Shown here piece by piece: positions 1 through 6,615 of a DNA stretch of 15,181 bases. The notes beneath the pieces are model-generated. The model did not search any database. It was not told the origin of the DNA and worked only from the letters and a program-made list of their open reading frames with translations. Position 1 is the first letter of the stretch, and the number at the start of each line of letters is the position of its first letter. Position numbers and translations under genes: made by a program. The stretch covers positions 1-15,181 of the forward strand of contig JAADHG010000143.1 in assembly GCA_013151975.1 (NCBI GenBank). Reading direction: 5' to 3'. The DNA is from Chlorobiota bacterium. Lineage in GTDB: Bacteria > Bacteroidota > Bacteroidia > Flavobacteriales > Flavobacteriaceae.

Positions 1-305
1 TAATCTGGAGCAAATCCAAAGAAACTAGTAAACATAGGAATTTCTGAAGCAACATATAAGTAACTTCCTGCTGTAACAGCACCTACAGGAAAAGTAAATT
101 CTTCACCATCCGTTCCGCCACCATTATTTGCACTTCCTATACCATATATACTCATGTCTGCAATATTATTAACCACATAAAGTTCTACACCTTTAGGTGT
201 TCCACCCGATAAAGGTCCATCATATGTACCAGTGATTATTAAATCCTGCCCAAAAGAGACAGCAGATATTAATAACGTAAAAAATAAAATGTAAAGTTTT
301 TTCAT
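1..305 (-). CDS. Secreted protein with lamin-tail-like N-terminus (partial, C-terminus off the window)
   Basis: The reading frame opens at 305 on the minus strand and stays open to the left edge, giving 101 visible residues. Residues 1-19 form a signal peptide (MKKLYILFFTLLISAVSFG, then Q). The mature start contains GTPKGVELYVVN (about 35-46) and a glycine-rich GSANNGGGTDGEEF stretch (57-70). From memory, this pattern is the lamin-tail-like beta-sandwich found at the N-terminus of many exported flavobacterial proteins, including extracellular nucleases and other type IX clients. The enzyme or adhesin domain that would define the function lies outside the window, so no activity is assigned. 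Export to the periplasm is well supported; onward type IX secretion is inference because the C-terminal sorting domain cannot be seen. The ATG at 305 fits because it places the signal peptide at the extreme N-terminus. No clear promoter was found upstream of it. Confidence 0.8.
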   Translation of the reverse strand, partial: MKKLYILFFTLLISAVSFGQDLIITGTYDGPLSGGTPKGVELYVVNNIADMSIYGIGSANNGGGTDGEEFTFPVGAVTAGSYLYVASEIPMFTSFFGFAPD

Positions 306-722
306 AAAAAGAGGATTTAATTAATTAATAGCCTTACAATATAACAATAATTAACCTTTTCAACAAAGAAAACCCAGTAAACTCTACCTCAACATTAAAG
401 AACAGTTTTAACACTCCTATAGCCGTTACGTAATTATGATAAAATCATGGTCTATCTTCTTATCTTATTTAATCTTTGAGTTCATACTAATTGTATCAAA
501 ATAAAATTCATGTCATTAAAACGCACTTGGACTGAACCTTATAAAATAAAAGCTAAACTCTAAAGGAATTAAAATCACCTATGAACCAGAGTTTCTACGT
601 CATTTCACATCACATTTTGAAAGAATTCACTAACTTTTTTTTAAAACAAAAAATTTATATTCATAAAATATAGTACGTTTGCTAAGTGCATATTAGTTAA
701 ATTCACGTAACAAACAACAATA
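306..722. other. Divergent intergenic region, no gene seen
   Basis: This 417-base AT-rich stretch separates the divergent exported-protein gene and the PLP-enzyme gene. It holds the -7 promoter element of the right-hand gene (674-681), an 8-base palindrome TTACGTAA (426-433) and a short inverted repeat ATGAT-AAA-ATCAT (436-448). A 30-codon ATG frame at 581-673 has no recognisable features and is taken as chance. I see no RNA gene and no terminator. Confidence 0.5.
674..681 (+). promoter_or_regulatory. Candidate -7 promoter element of the D-TA family gene
   Basis: TACGTTTG matches the Bacteroidota -7 consensus TAnnTTTG exactly and lies about 40 bases before the start codon at 723. No convincing TTG or TTTG -33 element is found 17-21 bases upstream, so only half of the promoter is supported. 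Confidence 0.4.
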
Positions 723-1817
723 ATGATTATTAAACCTACACTACTCTTAGATACGCAAAAATGCAAGACAAACATTGCAAAAATGTACGCAAAGGCATCA
801 AGACATAACGTTGTGTTACGTCCGCATTTTAAAACCCATCAATCTTTAGAAATTGGACAATGGTTTAAAGATGTAGGAGTCTCTAAAATAACAGTATCAT
901 CACTAGAAATGGCTGACTATTTTGCCGATGAATGGAATGATATAACAGTTGCGTTTCCTATAAATATTCTTGAGATTGATACAATTAATAAGTTAGCCGA
1001 AAAGATAACTTTAAATATTCTTATAGAATCTAAAGAGACTGTTTCCTTTTTGAATAACAATTTAAAAAATAAAGTTAATTTCTTGATTAAAATTAATATT
1101 GGAAACAATAGAGCTGGACTTTTACCTTCAAACATCCAACAAATTGAAGACATCATAAAAGCATCCGAAACTTCAGATATGTTAGAATTTATTGGTTTTC
1201 TTGGTCATGCAGGACATACCTATAAATGTAAGGACAAAGCATCAGTAATAGAAACACATAATAAAGCCAAGCATAATATTGTCTCACTTAAAGAAAAATT
1301 TAAAGCACAATATCCTAATATAATTGCATCTTATGGTGACACACCTAGTTGTAGTATTGCTGAAGATTTTTCAGGCATAGACGAAATTCGCCCAGGAAAT
1401 TATGTATTCTACGATTTGATGCAATACCAAATTGGTGCTTGCAACATTGAAGATATTGCAGTTGCTATGGCTTGCCCTATTGTTGCTATACACAAAGACA
1501 TCAATGAGATGGTTATTTATGGCGGTGGCATTCATTTTTCAAAAGACCAACTTAAAGACGCTCAACTTAGAACTATTTACGGCCGTATCGCTCAAAAAAA
1601 GGATAAAACTTGGGGTAACTTAATTCCAAATATGTATGTAAAAGGTTTATCGCAAGAGCATGGTGTTATAAAAGTACCTGAACCTAAAATTGATAATTAT
1701 AACATTGGAGACACTTTAATTATACTTCCTGTACACTCCTGTATGACCGCCAACTTGATGAAAAGCTATTTAACCTCAGAAGACACTAATATTAAAATGT
1801 TTAATCCTTCGAATTAA
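723..1817 (+). CDS. D-TA family PLP-dependent enzyme (D-threonine aldolase / D-serine dehydratase-like)
   Basis: This is a 364-residue cytoplasmic enzyme of the fold-type III PLP family (alanine racemase-like N-terminal barrel). The PLP-binding lysine is K37 in RPHFKTH (33-39). A C-terminal beta domain ends with VHSCMTANLM, where H338 and C340 form the HxC pair that binds a metal in D-serine dehydratases; the related D-threonine aldolases use a similar His/Asp pair. The family cleaves D-threonine-type beta-hydroxy amino acids to glycine plus aldehyde, or dehydrates D-serine to pyruvate and ammonia. Sequence alone does not decide the substrate. Length is normal and both ends look complete. The start follows an A-rich leader as usual in this phylum. 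The gene stands alone and is convergent with the next one, the stop codons touching. Confidence 0.88.
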   Translation: MIIKPTLLLDTQKCKTNIAKMYAKASRHNVVLRPHFKTHQSLEIGQWFKDVGVSKITVSSLEMADYFADEWNDITVAFPINILEIDTINKLAEKITLNILIESKETVSFLNNNLKNKVNFLIKINIGNNRAGLLPSNIQQIEDIIKASETSDMLEFIGFLGHAGHTYKCKDKASVIETHNKAKHNIVSLKEKFKAQYPNIIASYGDTPSCSIAEDFSGIDEIRPGNYVFYDLMQYQIGACNIEDIAVAMACPIVAIHKDINEMVIYGGGIHFSKDQLKDAQLRTIYGRIAQKKDKTWGNLIPNMYVKGLSQEHGVIKVPEPKIDNYNIGDTLIILPVHSCMTANLMKSYLTSEDTNIKMFNPSN

Positions 1818-2498
1818 TCAAGGCGTTGAGTTAGAGACTTGCAGCACCTTACCATTATAAAACTGATTTCCTGTTAAAGCAAAATCTAAAATATATTGTG
1901 CCATTTCTAAAGCTGTTGTTTGTGCTTTATACTCCGGAAACGCTTCTTTAAGCATTTCGGTTTGTACTGCTCCAAGAGCTAAAACATTAAATGAAGGTCC
2001 TGTTGTTTTGTATTCTTCAGCTAATAATTCGGTTAATGTAATTACGGCTCCTTTGCTAGAACTATATGCTGCCAACCCTGGGAATTTTACACTTCCTTGA
2101 ATACCTCCCATCGAGCTAATAGTCACTACATGACTATCTTTTTTCATAAATGGAATAATGATTCGTGTCATTTCAGCAACACCAAATACATTAGTTTTAT
2201 ACACTTGTTCAAAATCTTGTAATGAAGTTTTAGAAAAAGGTTTGTTCAACAAAATTCCTGCATTATTTATAAGAACATCTACGTGTTGCCATTCGGTTTT
2301 AATAAACGATTCAATACGTTTATAATCTTCAGATTTACTCAAATCAAAAGACAAAGCCGTAACGTTACTTAAATTTAGATTAGAAATAGGTTCAGCATTT
2401 CTAGATAATGCCAGTACATTATGTCCTGCATCTGCAAACAATTTTACTAATTCAAAACCAATACCTCTACTTGTACCCGTTATAATTACATGCTTCAT
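1818..2498 (-). CDS. Short-chain dehydrogenase/reductase (SDR family)
   Basis: This 226-residue Rossmann-fold oxidoreductase has the full classical SDR signature: dinucleotide-binding TGTSRGIG (7-14), NNAG (78-81), the structural Asn in KTNVFG (N103), an ISS serine (127-129) and the catalytic YSSSK (Y145, K149). R33 after the second strand may favour NADP(H), which is inference. It is slightly shorter than the usual 240-260 residues, mostly at the C-terminal substrate-binding part, so substrate and pathway cannot be given; a small ketone, aldehyde or sugar derivative is likely. It lies head to head with the AraC-type regulator, 116 bases apart, and tail to tail with the PLP enzyme. A candidate promoter lies at 2521-2548. 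No link to the PLP enzyme can be claimed beyond adjacency. Confidence 0.88.
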   Translation of the reverse strand: MKHVIITGTSRGIGFELVKLFADAGHNVLALSRNAEPISNLNLSNVTALSFDLSKSEDYKRIESFIKTEWQHVDVLINNAGILLNKPFSKTSLQDFEQVYKTNVFGVAEMTRIIIPFMKKDSHVVTISSMGGIQGSVKFPGLAAYSSSKGAVITLTELLAEEYKTTGPSFNVLALGAVQTEMLKEAFPEYKAQTTALEMAQYILDFALTGNQFYNGKVLQVSNSTP

Positions 2499-2520
2499 CC
2501 TTTAACTTTAATTGAAGTTT

Positions 2521-2548
2521 TAAAGATAAAAAAATCAATTTATTTCAA
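2521..2548 (-). promoter_or_regulatory. Candidate promoter of the SDR gene
   Basis: On the minus strand a TTG (2546-2548) is followed after 17 bases by TATCTTTA (2521-2528), one base off the Bacteroidota -7 consensus TAnnTTTG. The predicted transcription start would fall about 15 bases ahead of the SDR start codon at 2498. Confidence 0.4.
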
Positions 2549-2591
2549 CACCTTTTTTAAACTTCTTTAATGCACACTAAAAATTCTCTAT

Positions 2592-2606
2592 ATGATTAAA
2601 AATCAT
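2592..2606. repeat. Inverted repeat ahead of the AraC-type gene
   Basis: ATGATT-AAA-AATCAT is a perfect 6-base inverted repeat with a 3-base centre, ending 8 bases before the ATG at 2615. It could be an operator or could affect translation start. AraC-type proteins more often bind direct repeats, and in AT-rich DNA such a short palindrome may be chance. Confidence 0.3.
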
Positions 2607-2614
2607 TAAATTGT

Positions 2615-3415
2615 ATGGGTAAATTTTTTCTTATGGAATACACTACCAATTCAAACCAATCTTATTTAATGGTTATAGAAACTAGTGATTATTTGCATAG
2701 ACTTGAAGCCAATCAATTTAACTTATTTACTCAAAAACTGCATAATAGCATTTATAAATCACTACAAAAATTTAACGGCAAAATTATTAGGCACAATGAC
2801 AATACGTACCTAGTTTCCTTTAAATCTGTAACTAATGCTGTATTATGTGCTTTGAAAATTCAATCAAACTTTAAATATATTACACCGAAATTTGATACAT
2901 CTATTAGAAAATTCAAAGTTGGAATAGCCCAATTAAACACAATAAAAGAGGCTGAGTTACTTGCAACTAGAATGTGTGAAGTGATTAAAGATCCGATTGT
3001 AATTACTTCTGAAATAAAAAAATATTACGAAACTGAAAATCGAAACACTTTTATTAATAAAGAGCATATTAGAACCTTAAGCCTTTCTGAAGAACAATTT
3101 CTAATAACGCTTATGGATTTTGTAGAAACCGTTTGGAATGATTCTAATTTTAGCATTGATAAATTAAGTAAACCCTTAAAATATAGCACATCACAGGTGT
3201 ATCGAAAAATAATAGCATTAACTGGGAATCCGCCTAGTGTTTTTATAAAAAACTTCAGATTGAACAGAGCCCTAAATTTAATTCATAAACACAAAGGAAA
3301 TATTACAGACATAGCAAGACAAACAGGATTTAAAAGTGCTACTTATTTTTCAAAATGTTTTAAAGACAAATTCGGAGTTACACCAAAAACATATTCCAAA
3401 CAACATGCTATTTAA
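2615..3415 (+). CDS. AraC-family regulator with degenerate nucleotide-cyclase-like N-terminal domain
   Basis: This is a 266-residue DNA-binding protein. Residues 179-263 are a complete AraC-type double helix-turn-helix; the second recognition segment (ITDIARQTGFKSATYFSKCF) is the family signature. Residues about 16-140 resemble a class III adenylate/guanylate cyclase fold (RHNDNTYLVSFKSVTNAVLCALKIQ, 59-83), but the metal-binding aspartate expected in the first strand is absent (YLMVIETSDY) and the GD turn reads ND. It is therefore probably a sensory, non-catalytic domain. From memory, related flavobacterial proteins carry an additional N-terminal DUF4242 domain; there is no room for it in the 116 bases upstream. 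A second possible start is M7 at 2633, and the leader does not decide between the two. The divergent SDR gene is a plausible target, as inference. Transcription likely ends at the hairpin at 3535. Confidence 0.85.
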   Translation: MGKFFLMEYTTNSNQSYLMVIETSDYLHRLEANQFNLFTQKLHNSIYKSLQKFNGKIIRHNDNTYLVSFKSVTNAVLCALKIQSNFKYITPKFDTSIRKFKVGIAQLNTIKEAELLATRMCEVIKDPIVITSEIKKYYETENRNTFINKEHIRTLSLSEEQFLITLMDFVETVWNDSNFSIDKLSKPLKYSTSQVYRKIIALTGNPPSVFIKNFRLNRALNLIHKHKGNITDIARQTGFKSATYFSKCFKDKFGVTPKTYSKQHAI

Positions 3416-3534
3416 TTAAATAATAATGGAATTCTGCTACCACATAAAAAGGCGAATTCTCTACAAACGATGTAAATAGTGTAGCAACTATTATTAGCCC
3501 AGAAACTGCTAAATAATTATAAAATATTGGAAAT

Positions 3535-3567
3535 AAAAAACCCATCACAATTTGTGATGGGTTTTTT
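3535..3567. terminator. Bidirectional rho-independent terminator
   Basis: A perfect stem CCCATCACAA / TTGTGATGGG (3541-3561) is flanked by six A on the left and six T on the right, so it can end transcription in both directions. It serves the convergent AraC-type gene (ending at 3415) and pdhC (ending at 3618). Confidence 0.9.
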
Positions 3568-3574
3568 ATTATTA

Positions 3575-3615
3575 AGATTCTTCGTCTCTCTAGATAACTA
3601 TCGGGACAGAATGAT
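3575..3615. repeat. Degenerate REP-like dispersed repeat
   Basis: AGATTCTTCGTC at the left and CAGAATGAT at the right, with CTAGATAACTATCGGGA between, resemble an intergenic repeat I recall from many Bacteroidota genomes (reading CATTCTG ... GACGAAGAATCT on the other strand, often with a CCCGATAG/CTATCGGG palindrome). Here the palindrome is half decayed. Only one copy is in this window, so the repeat nature rests on memory. Confidence 0.4.
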
Positions 3616-3617
3616 AA

Positions 3618-4877
3618 TTACACCAACATAGTCACAGGATTTTCTATATATCCTTTTAATGTTTGAAGAAATAATGATCCTGTAGCTCCATCAACCGTTC
3701 TATGATCACAAGCTAAACACAATTTTATAGTGTTTCCAACTACAACTTGTCCTTCTTTAACTACTGGTTTTTGTACAATAGCTCCAACTGATAGGATAGC
3801 AGAATTTGGCTGATTAATAATAGATGTGAAACTTTCTATGCCAAACATCCCTAAATTAGAAATGGTAAAAGTACTACCTTCCATTTCTTGAGGTGTTAGC
3901 TTTTTATTACGTGCTCTAACAGCATAATCTTTAACTGCTGCTCCAATTTGTGGTAAACTTTGCTCATTAGCAAAACGTACAACTGGCACTACTAAACCAT
4001 CTTCAACAGCAACTGCCACACCAATATGTACATGATTGTTTAATCGCATTCTATCGTCAAACCATTGTGAATTTACTTGTGGATGTTGACGTAATGCTAA
4101 AGCACAGGCTTTAACAATCATGTCGTTATACGAAATTTTTGTATCGGGAATTGAGTTGAATTGCTGTCTAAATGCAATCGCATTATCCATGTCAAATTCT
4201 ACATTGAGATAATAATGAGGCGCCGTAAATTTAGATTCACCTAAGCGTTTGGCTATAACTTTTCGCATTTGCGAATGTTTTACCTCATCAAAATTTTCCT
4301 CTCCGGAAGCAACAAACTTAGCAACCAGTGCTGTAGATTGAGTAACTGTTGCAGGATTGAAATTCTCTATATCTCTTTTTATAATCCTTCCATGCTCTCC
4401 AGAGCCTTGAATATTAGAAATATTAATCCCTTTATCTTTCGCTAATTTTTTTGCTAATGGTGATGCTATAACGCGTCCATTTGAATTTGAAACTGCAACT
4501 GGTGCTGTTTCAACCACTGGTTCTGGTATAGACGCTTCAACGTTTTCTTCAACCGGTTTCTTAGCTTCTTTTTCAGGAGTTTCTTCAGTTGCTTCACTAT
4601 TTGCTTTAAAATCTTTAATTAAAGCATCAATATCTTCGCCTTTTTCTCCAATAATTGCAAGTAATGCATCAACAGGAGCAGTATCTCCCTCTTGAATCCC
4701 AATAAACAACAACGTACCTTCATTAAAAGATTCAAACTCCATTGTAGCTTTATCTGTTTCAATTTCAGCTAGAATATCACCTTCCTCAATAGTATCTCCT
4801 ACTTTTTTTAACCAAGTGGCGACAGTACCTTCTTCCATAGTGTCGCTTAATCGTGGCATTTTAATTATTTCGGCCAT
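3618..4877 (-). CDS. pdhC: Pyruvate dehydrogenase complex E2, dihydrolipoamide acetyltransferase
   Basis: This 419-residue E2 core enzyme transfers the acetyl group from E1-bound acetyl-thiamine via lipoamide to coenzyme A. Domains in order: one lipoyl domain (1-80) with the lipoyl lysine K43 in ETDKATM; an acidic, Pro/Ala/Glu-rich linker (about 90-130); the peripheral-subunit-binding domain (about 134-170, ASPLAKKLAKDKGINISNIQGSG); and a catalytic acyltransferase domain (about 195-419) with active-site DHRTVDG (H392, D396). Only one lipoyl domain is present; my recollection is that many flavobacterial homologues have two and run to about 540 residues. The start is 3 bases after the stop of pdhA, so the two are co-transcribed and probably translationally coupled. 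The 3' end faces the bidirectional terminator at 3535-3567. Confidence 0.95.
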   Translation of the reverse strand: MAEIIKMPRLSDTMEEGTVATWLKKVGDTIEEGDILAEIETDKATMEFESFNEGTLLFIGIQEGDTAPVDALLAIIGEKGEDIDALIKDFKANSEATEETPEKEAKKPVEENVEASIPEPVVETAPVAVSNSNGRVIASPLAKKLAKDKGINISNIQGSGEHGRIIKRDIENFNPATVTQSTALVAKFVASGEENFDEVKHSQMRKVIAKRLGESKFTAPHYYLNVEFDMDNAIAFRQQFNSIPDTKISYNDMIVKACALALRQHPQVNSQWFDDRMRLNNHVHIGVAVAVEDGLVVPVVRFANEQSLPQIGAAVKDYAVRARNKKLTPQEMEGSTFTISNLGMFGIESFTSIINQPNSAILSVGAIVQKPVVKEGQVVVGNTIKLCLACDHRTVDGATGSLFLQTLKGYIENPVTMLV

Positions 4878-4880
4878 AAG

Positions 4881-5879
4881 CTATAATTTATGTTGTAAAA
4901 ATGGATAATCTTCTTGCTCGTAAACTACGTCGTACATAACATTCTTTTCTGGAAAAGGAGATTCTTCAGCAAATTTTTCACATGCTTTTACCTTTTCTTT
5001 TACACGGTCATTTATCTTAGCAATAGCATCCTCAGTAGCATATTTATTTTCAAGAATAATATCTTTTACTTGTGTAATGGGGTCAATTTTTTTGTATTCT
5101 TCAACTTCTGCTTTGGTTCTGTAATGCTGTGCATCACTCATTGAGTGACCTCTATAACGATAGGTTTTCATTTCTAAAAATGAAGGTCCTTCGCCTCGTC
5201 TAGCTCTTTCAATGGCTTCATAAACAGCTTCTGCTACCTTAATAGGATTCATCCCATCAACTGGTCCTGATGGCATTTCGTAACCTCTACCGAGTTTCCA
5301 TATATCTGTATGACTAGCAGTACGTTCTACTGAGGTTCCCATTGCGTAGCCATTATTCTCGCAAATAAAAACTACTGGGAGTTTCCAAAGCATTGCTAAA
5401 TTAAAGGTTTCATGTAAGGACCCTTGTCTTGCTGCTCCATCTCCAAAACAACATAAAGTTACTGCTCCTGTGTCGTTGTATTTATCACCAAAAGCCATTC
5501 CAGCTCCAAGTGGAATTTGACCTCCAACAATGCCATGACCTCCATAGAATCCATGTTCTTTAGAAAATATATGCATAGAACCTCCAAGTCCTTGAGAAGT
5601 TCCTGTTGCTTTACCAAAAAGCTCTGCCATAATACGTTTAGGATCTACACCCATTCCTATGGGTTGCACATGATTACGATACGCTGTTATCATTTTATCT
5701 TTAGACAAGTCCATAACATGCAACGCTCCTGCTAAAACCGCTTCTTGTCCATTATATAAATGAAGAAATCCTCTTACTTTTTGTTGTATATATAGGGCTG
5801 CTAGTTTGTCTTCAAACTTTCTCCAAAACAGCATGTCTTCATACCATTTAAGGTACGTTTCTTTAGTGATTTTTTGCAT
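4881..5879 (-). CDS. pdhA: Pyruvate dehydrogenase E1 component, alpha subunit
   Basis: This 332-residue alpha subunit forms, with a beta subunit, the thiamine-diphosphate-dependent decarboxylase that feeds acetyl groups to the E2 partner encoded next. The ThDP/Mg motif runs from GDGAARQG (146-153) to ENN (174-176). The phosphorylation-loop-like YRYRGHSMSDAQHYR (240-254), which lines the active-site entrance in this family, is intact. FLHLYNGQEAV (38-48) carries the conserved histidine H40. Length is normal. The gene for the beta subunit is not adjacent, unlike the alpha-beta-E2 operons of many other bacteria, and must be elsewhere. A perfect -7 element at 5907-5914 suggests its own promoter, separate from cdd upstream. 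A branched-chain keto acid E1 alpha is a less likely alternative. Confidence 0.95.
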   Translation of the reverse strand: MQKITKETYLKWYEDMLFWRKFEDKLAALYIQQKVRGFLHLYNGQEAVLAGALHVMDLSKDKMITAYRNHVQPIGMGVDPKRIMAELFGKATGTSQGLGGSMHIFSKEHGFYGGHGIVGGQIPLGAGMAFGDKYNDTGAVTLCCFGDGAARQGSLHETFNLAMLWKLPVVFICENNGYAMGTSVERTASHTDIWKLGRGYEMPSGPVDGMNPIKVAEAVYEAIERARRGEGPSFLEMKTYRYRGHSMSDAQHYRTKAEVEEYKKIDPITQVKDIILENKYATEDAIAKINDRVKEKVKACEKFAEESPFPEKNVMYDVVYEQEDYPFLQHKL

Positions 5880-5906
5880 CGACTAATTTTATTAATAAGC
5901 GAACGA

Positions 5907-5914
5907 CAAAAGTA
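5907..5914 (-). promoter_or_regulatory. Candidate -7 promoter element of pdhA-pdhC
   Basis: On the minus strand TACTTTTG matches TAnnTTTG exactly, 27 bases before the pdhA start codon. The expected -33 region is T-rich (TTTTTA) but has no clean TTG. It would give pdhA-pdhC a transcription start independent of cdd. Confidence 0.5.
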
Positions 5915-5967
5915 ACACTTTAGTTAATAAGGTAAAAACAGTTAAAGGTTAATTTTAAACGAAAATA

Positions 5968-6450
5968 CTATAGCACAGATTTGTCAAACATTAAAGGCAG
6001 CAAGTTTGATAAAGAATTGGATTTAACGACTTTGCCAGTTTCACCCATAAAATAGATTTCTATTGGAGCATCTTGGGTTACTTCATATTCTGCAATAGCT
6101 TGTCGGCAAGCACCGCATGGTGGAATAGGCGTTGTCGTTGGGTTTACTTGAGACCCAGCAATAATAACCATTTTTAATATTTTTGAATCTGGATATTGAG
6201 CGCCTTTATAATATATGGCTGTGCGCTCAGCACAAAGCCCTGAAGGATAGGACGCGTTCTCTTGATTGCTTCCAGTTATAACTTCGCCATTATCTAAAAG
6301 TAAGGCCGTTCCAACACTAAACTTTGAATATGGAGCATATGCTTTTTGCCTTATTTCTGAAGCTTTATCCATAAGTTGTTTAACATCTTCTGGCACTTCT
6401 TCTAAACTGTCAAATACATATAGTGTAGATTCTATTTTTACTTCTTTCAT
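5968..6450 (-). CDS. cdd: Cytidine deaminase
   Basis: This 160-residue cytosolic zinc enzyme hydrolyses cytidine and deoxycytidine to uridine and deoxyuridine in pyrimidine salvage. The catalytic zinc site is complete: C73 and E75 in GLCAERTAIY, and C112 and C115 in PPCGACRQ. The length slightly exceeds the 130-135 residues of small tetrameric enzymes because of about 25 extra residues at the N-terminus, which I believe is usual for this phylum. The gene lies 88 bases upstream of pdhA in the same direction, with no terminator between them, so read-through is possible although pdhA has its own -7 element. No convincing promoter element was found in the 100 bases ahead of cdd. The hairpin at 6560-6592 isolates it from porV. 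Confidence 0.95.
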   Translation of the reverse strand: MKEVKIESTLYVFDSLEEVPEDVKQLMDKASEIRQKAYAPYSKFSVGTALLLDNGEVITGSNQENASYPSGLCAERTAIYYKGAQYPDSKILKMVIIAGSQVNPTTTPIPPCGACRQAIAEYEVTQDAPIEIYFMGETGKVVKSNSLSNLLPLMFDKSVL

Positions 6451-6559
6451 CTGTTTATATATATTGTTTTTTATAGGTAATATGTAACATTCATATAATT
6501 ATTTTTTTATGTGACTCCTTCTTCAGTCATGAATGTTTCATTTAGAAACTATTTTAGAC

Positions 6560-6592
6560 AAAAAAACTATTGTAAAATACAATAGTTTTTTT
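6560..6592. terminator. Bidirectional rho-independent terminator after porV
   Basis: A perfect stem CTATTGTA / TACAATAG with a 3-base A loop (6567-6585) has seven A on the left and seven T on the right. For the minus strand it sits 24 bases past the porV stop, ending the porU-porV transcription unit before cdd. Confidence 0.88.
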
Positions 6593-6615
6593 AATCTTCA
6601 TATTATTATATCATA

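Noticed and set aside
330..370. Promoter for the left-edge exported-protein gene (TTTGTTG followed by TATATTGT on the minus strand)
   Set aside because: The -7 part misses two of the conserved positions, so the match is too weak to annotate.
581..673. 30-codon ATG frame on the plus strand in the first intergenic region
   Set aside because: It is short, without recognisable features, and runs directly into the candidate promoter of the next gene.
6535..6549. GTTTC-ATTTA-GAAAC inverted repeat upstream of cdd as an operator
   Set aside because: Five-base arms in AT-rich DNA are expected by chance and no second copy is seen.
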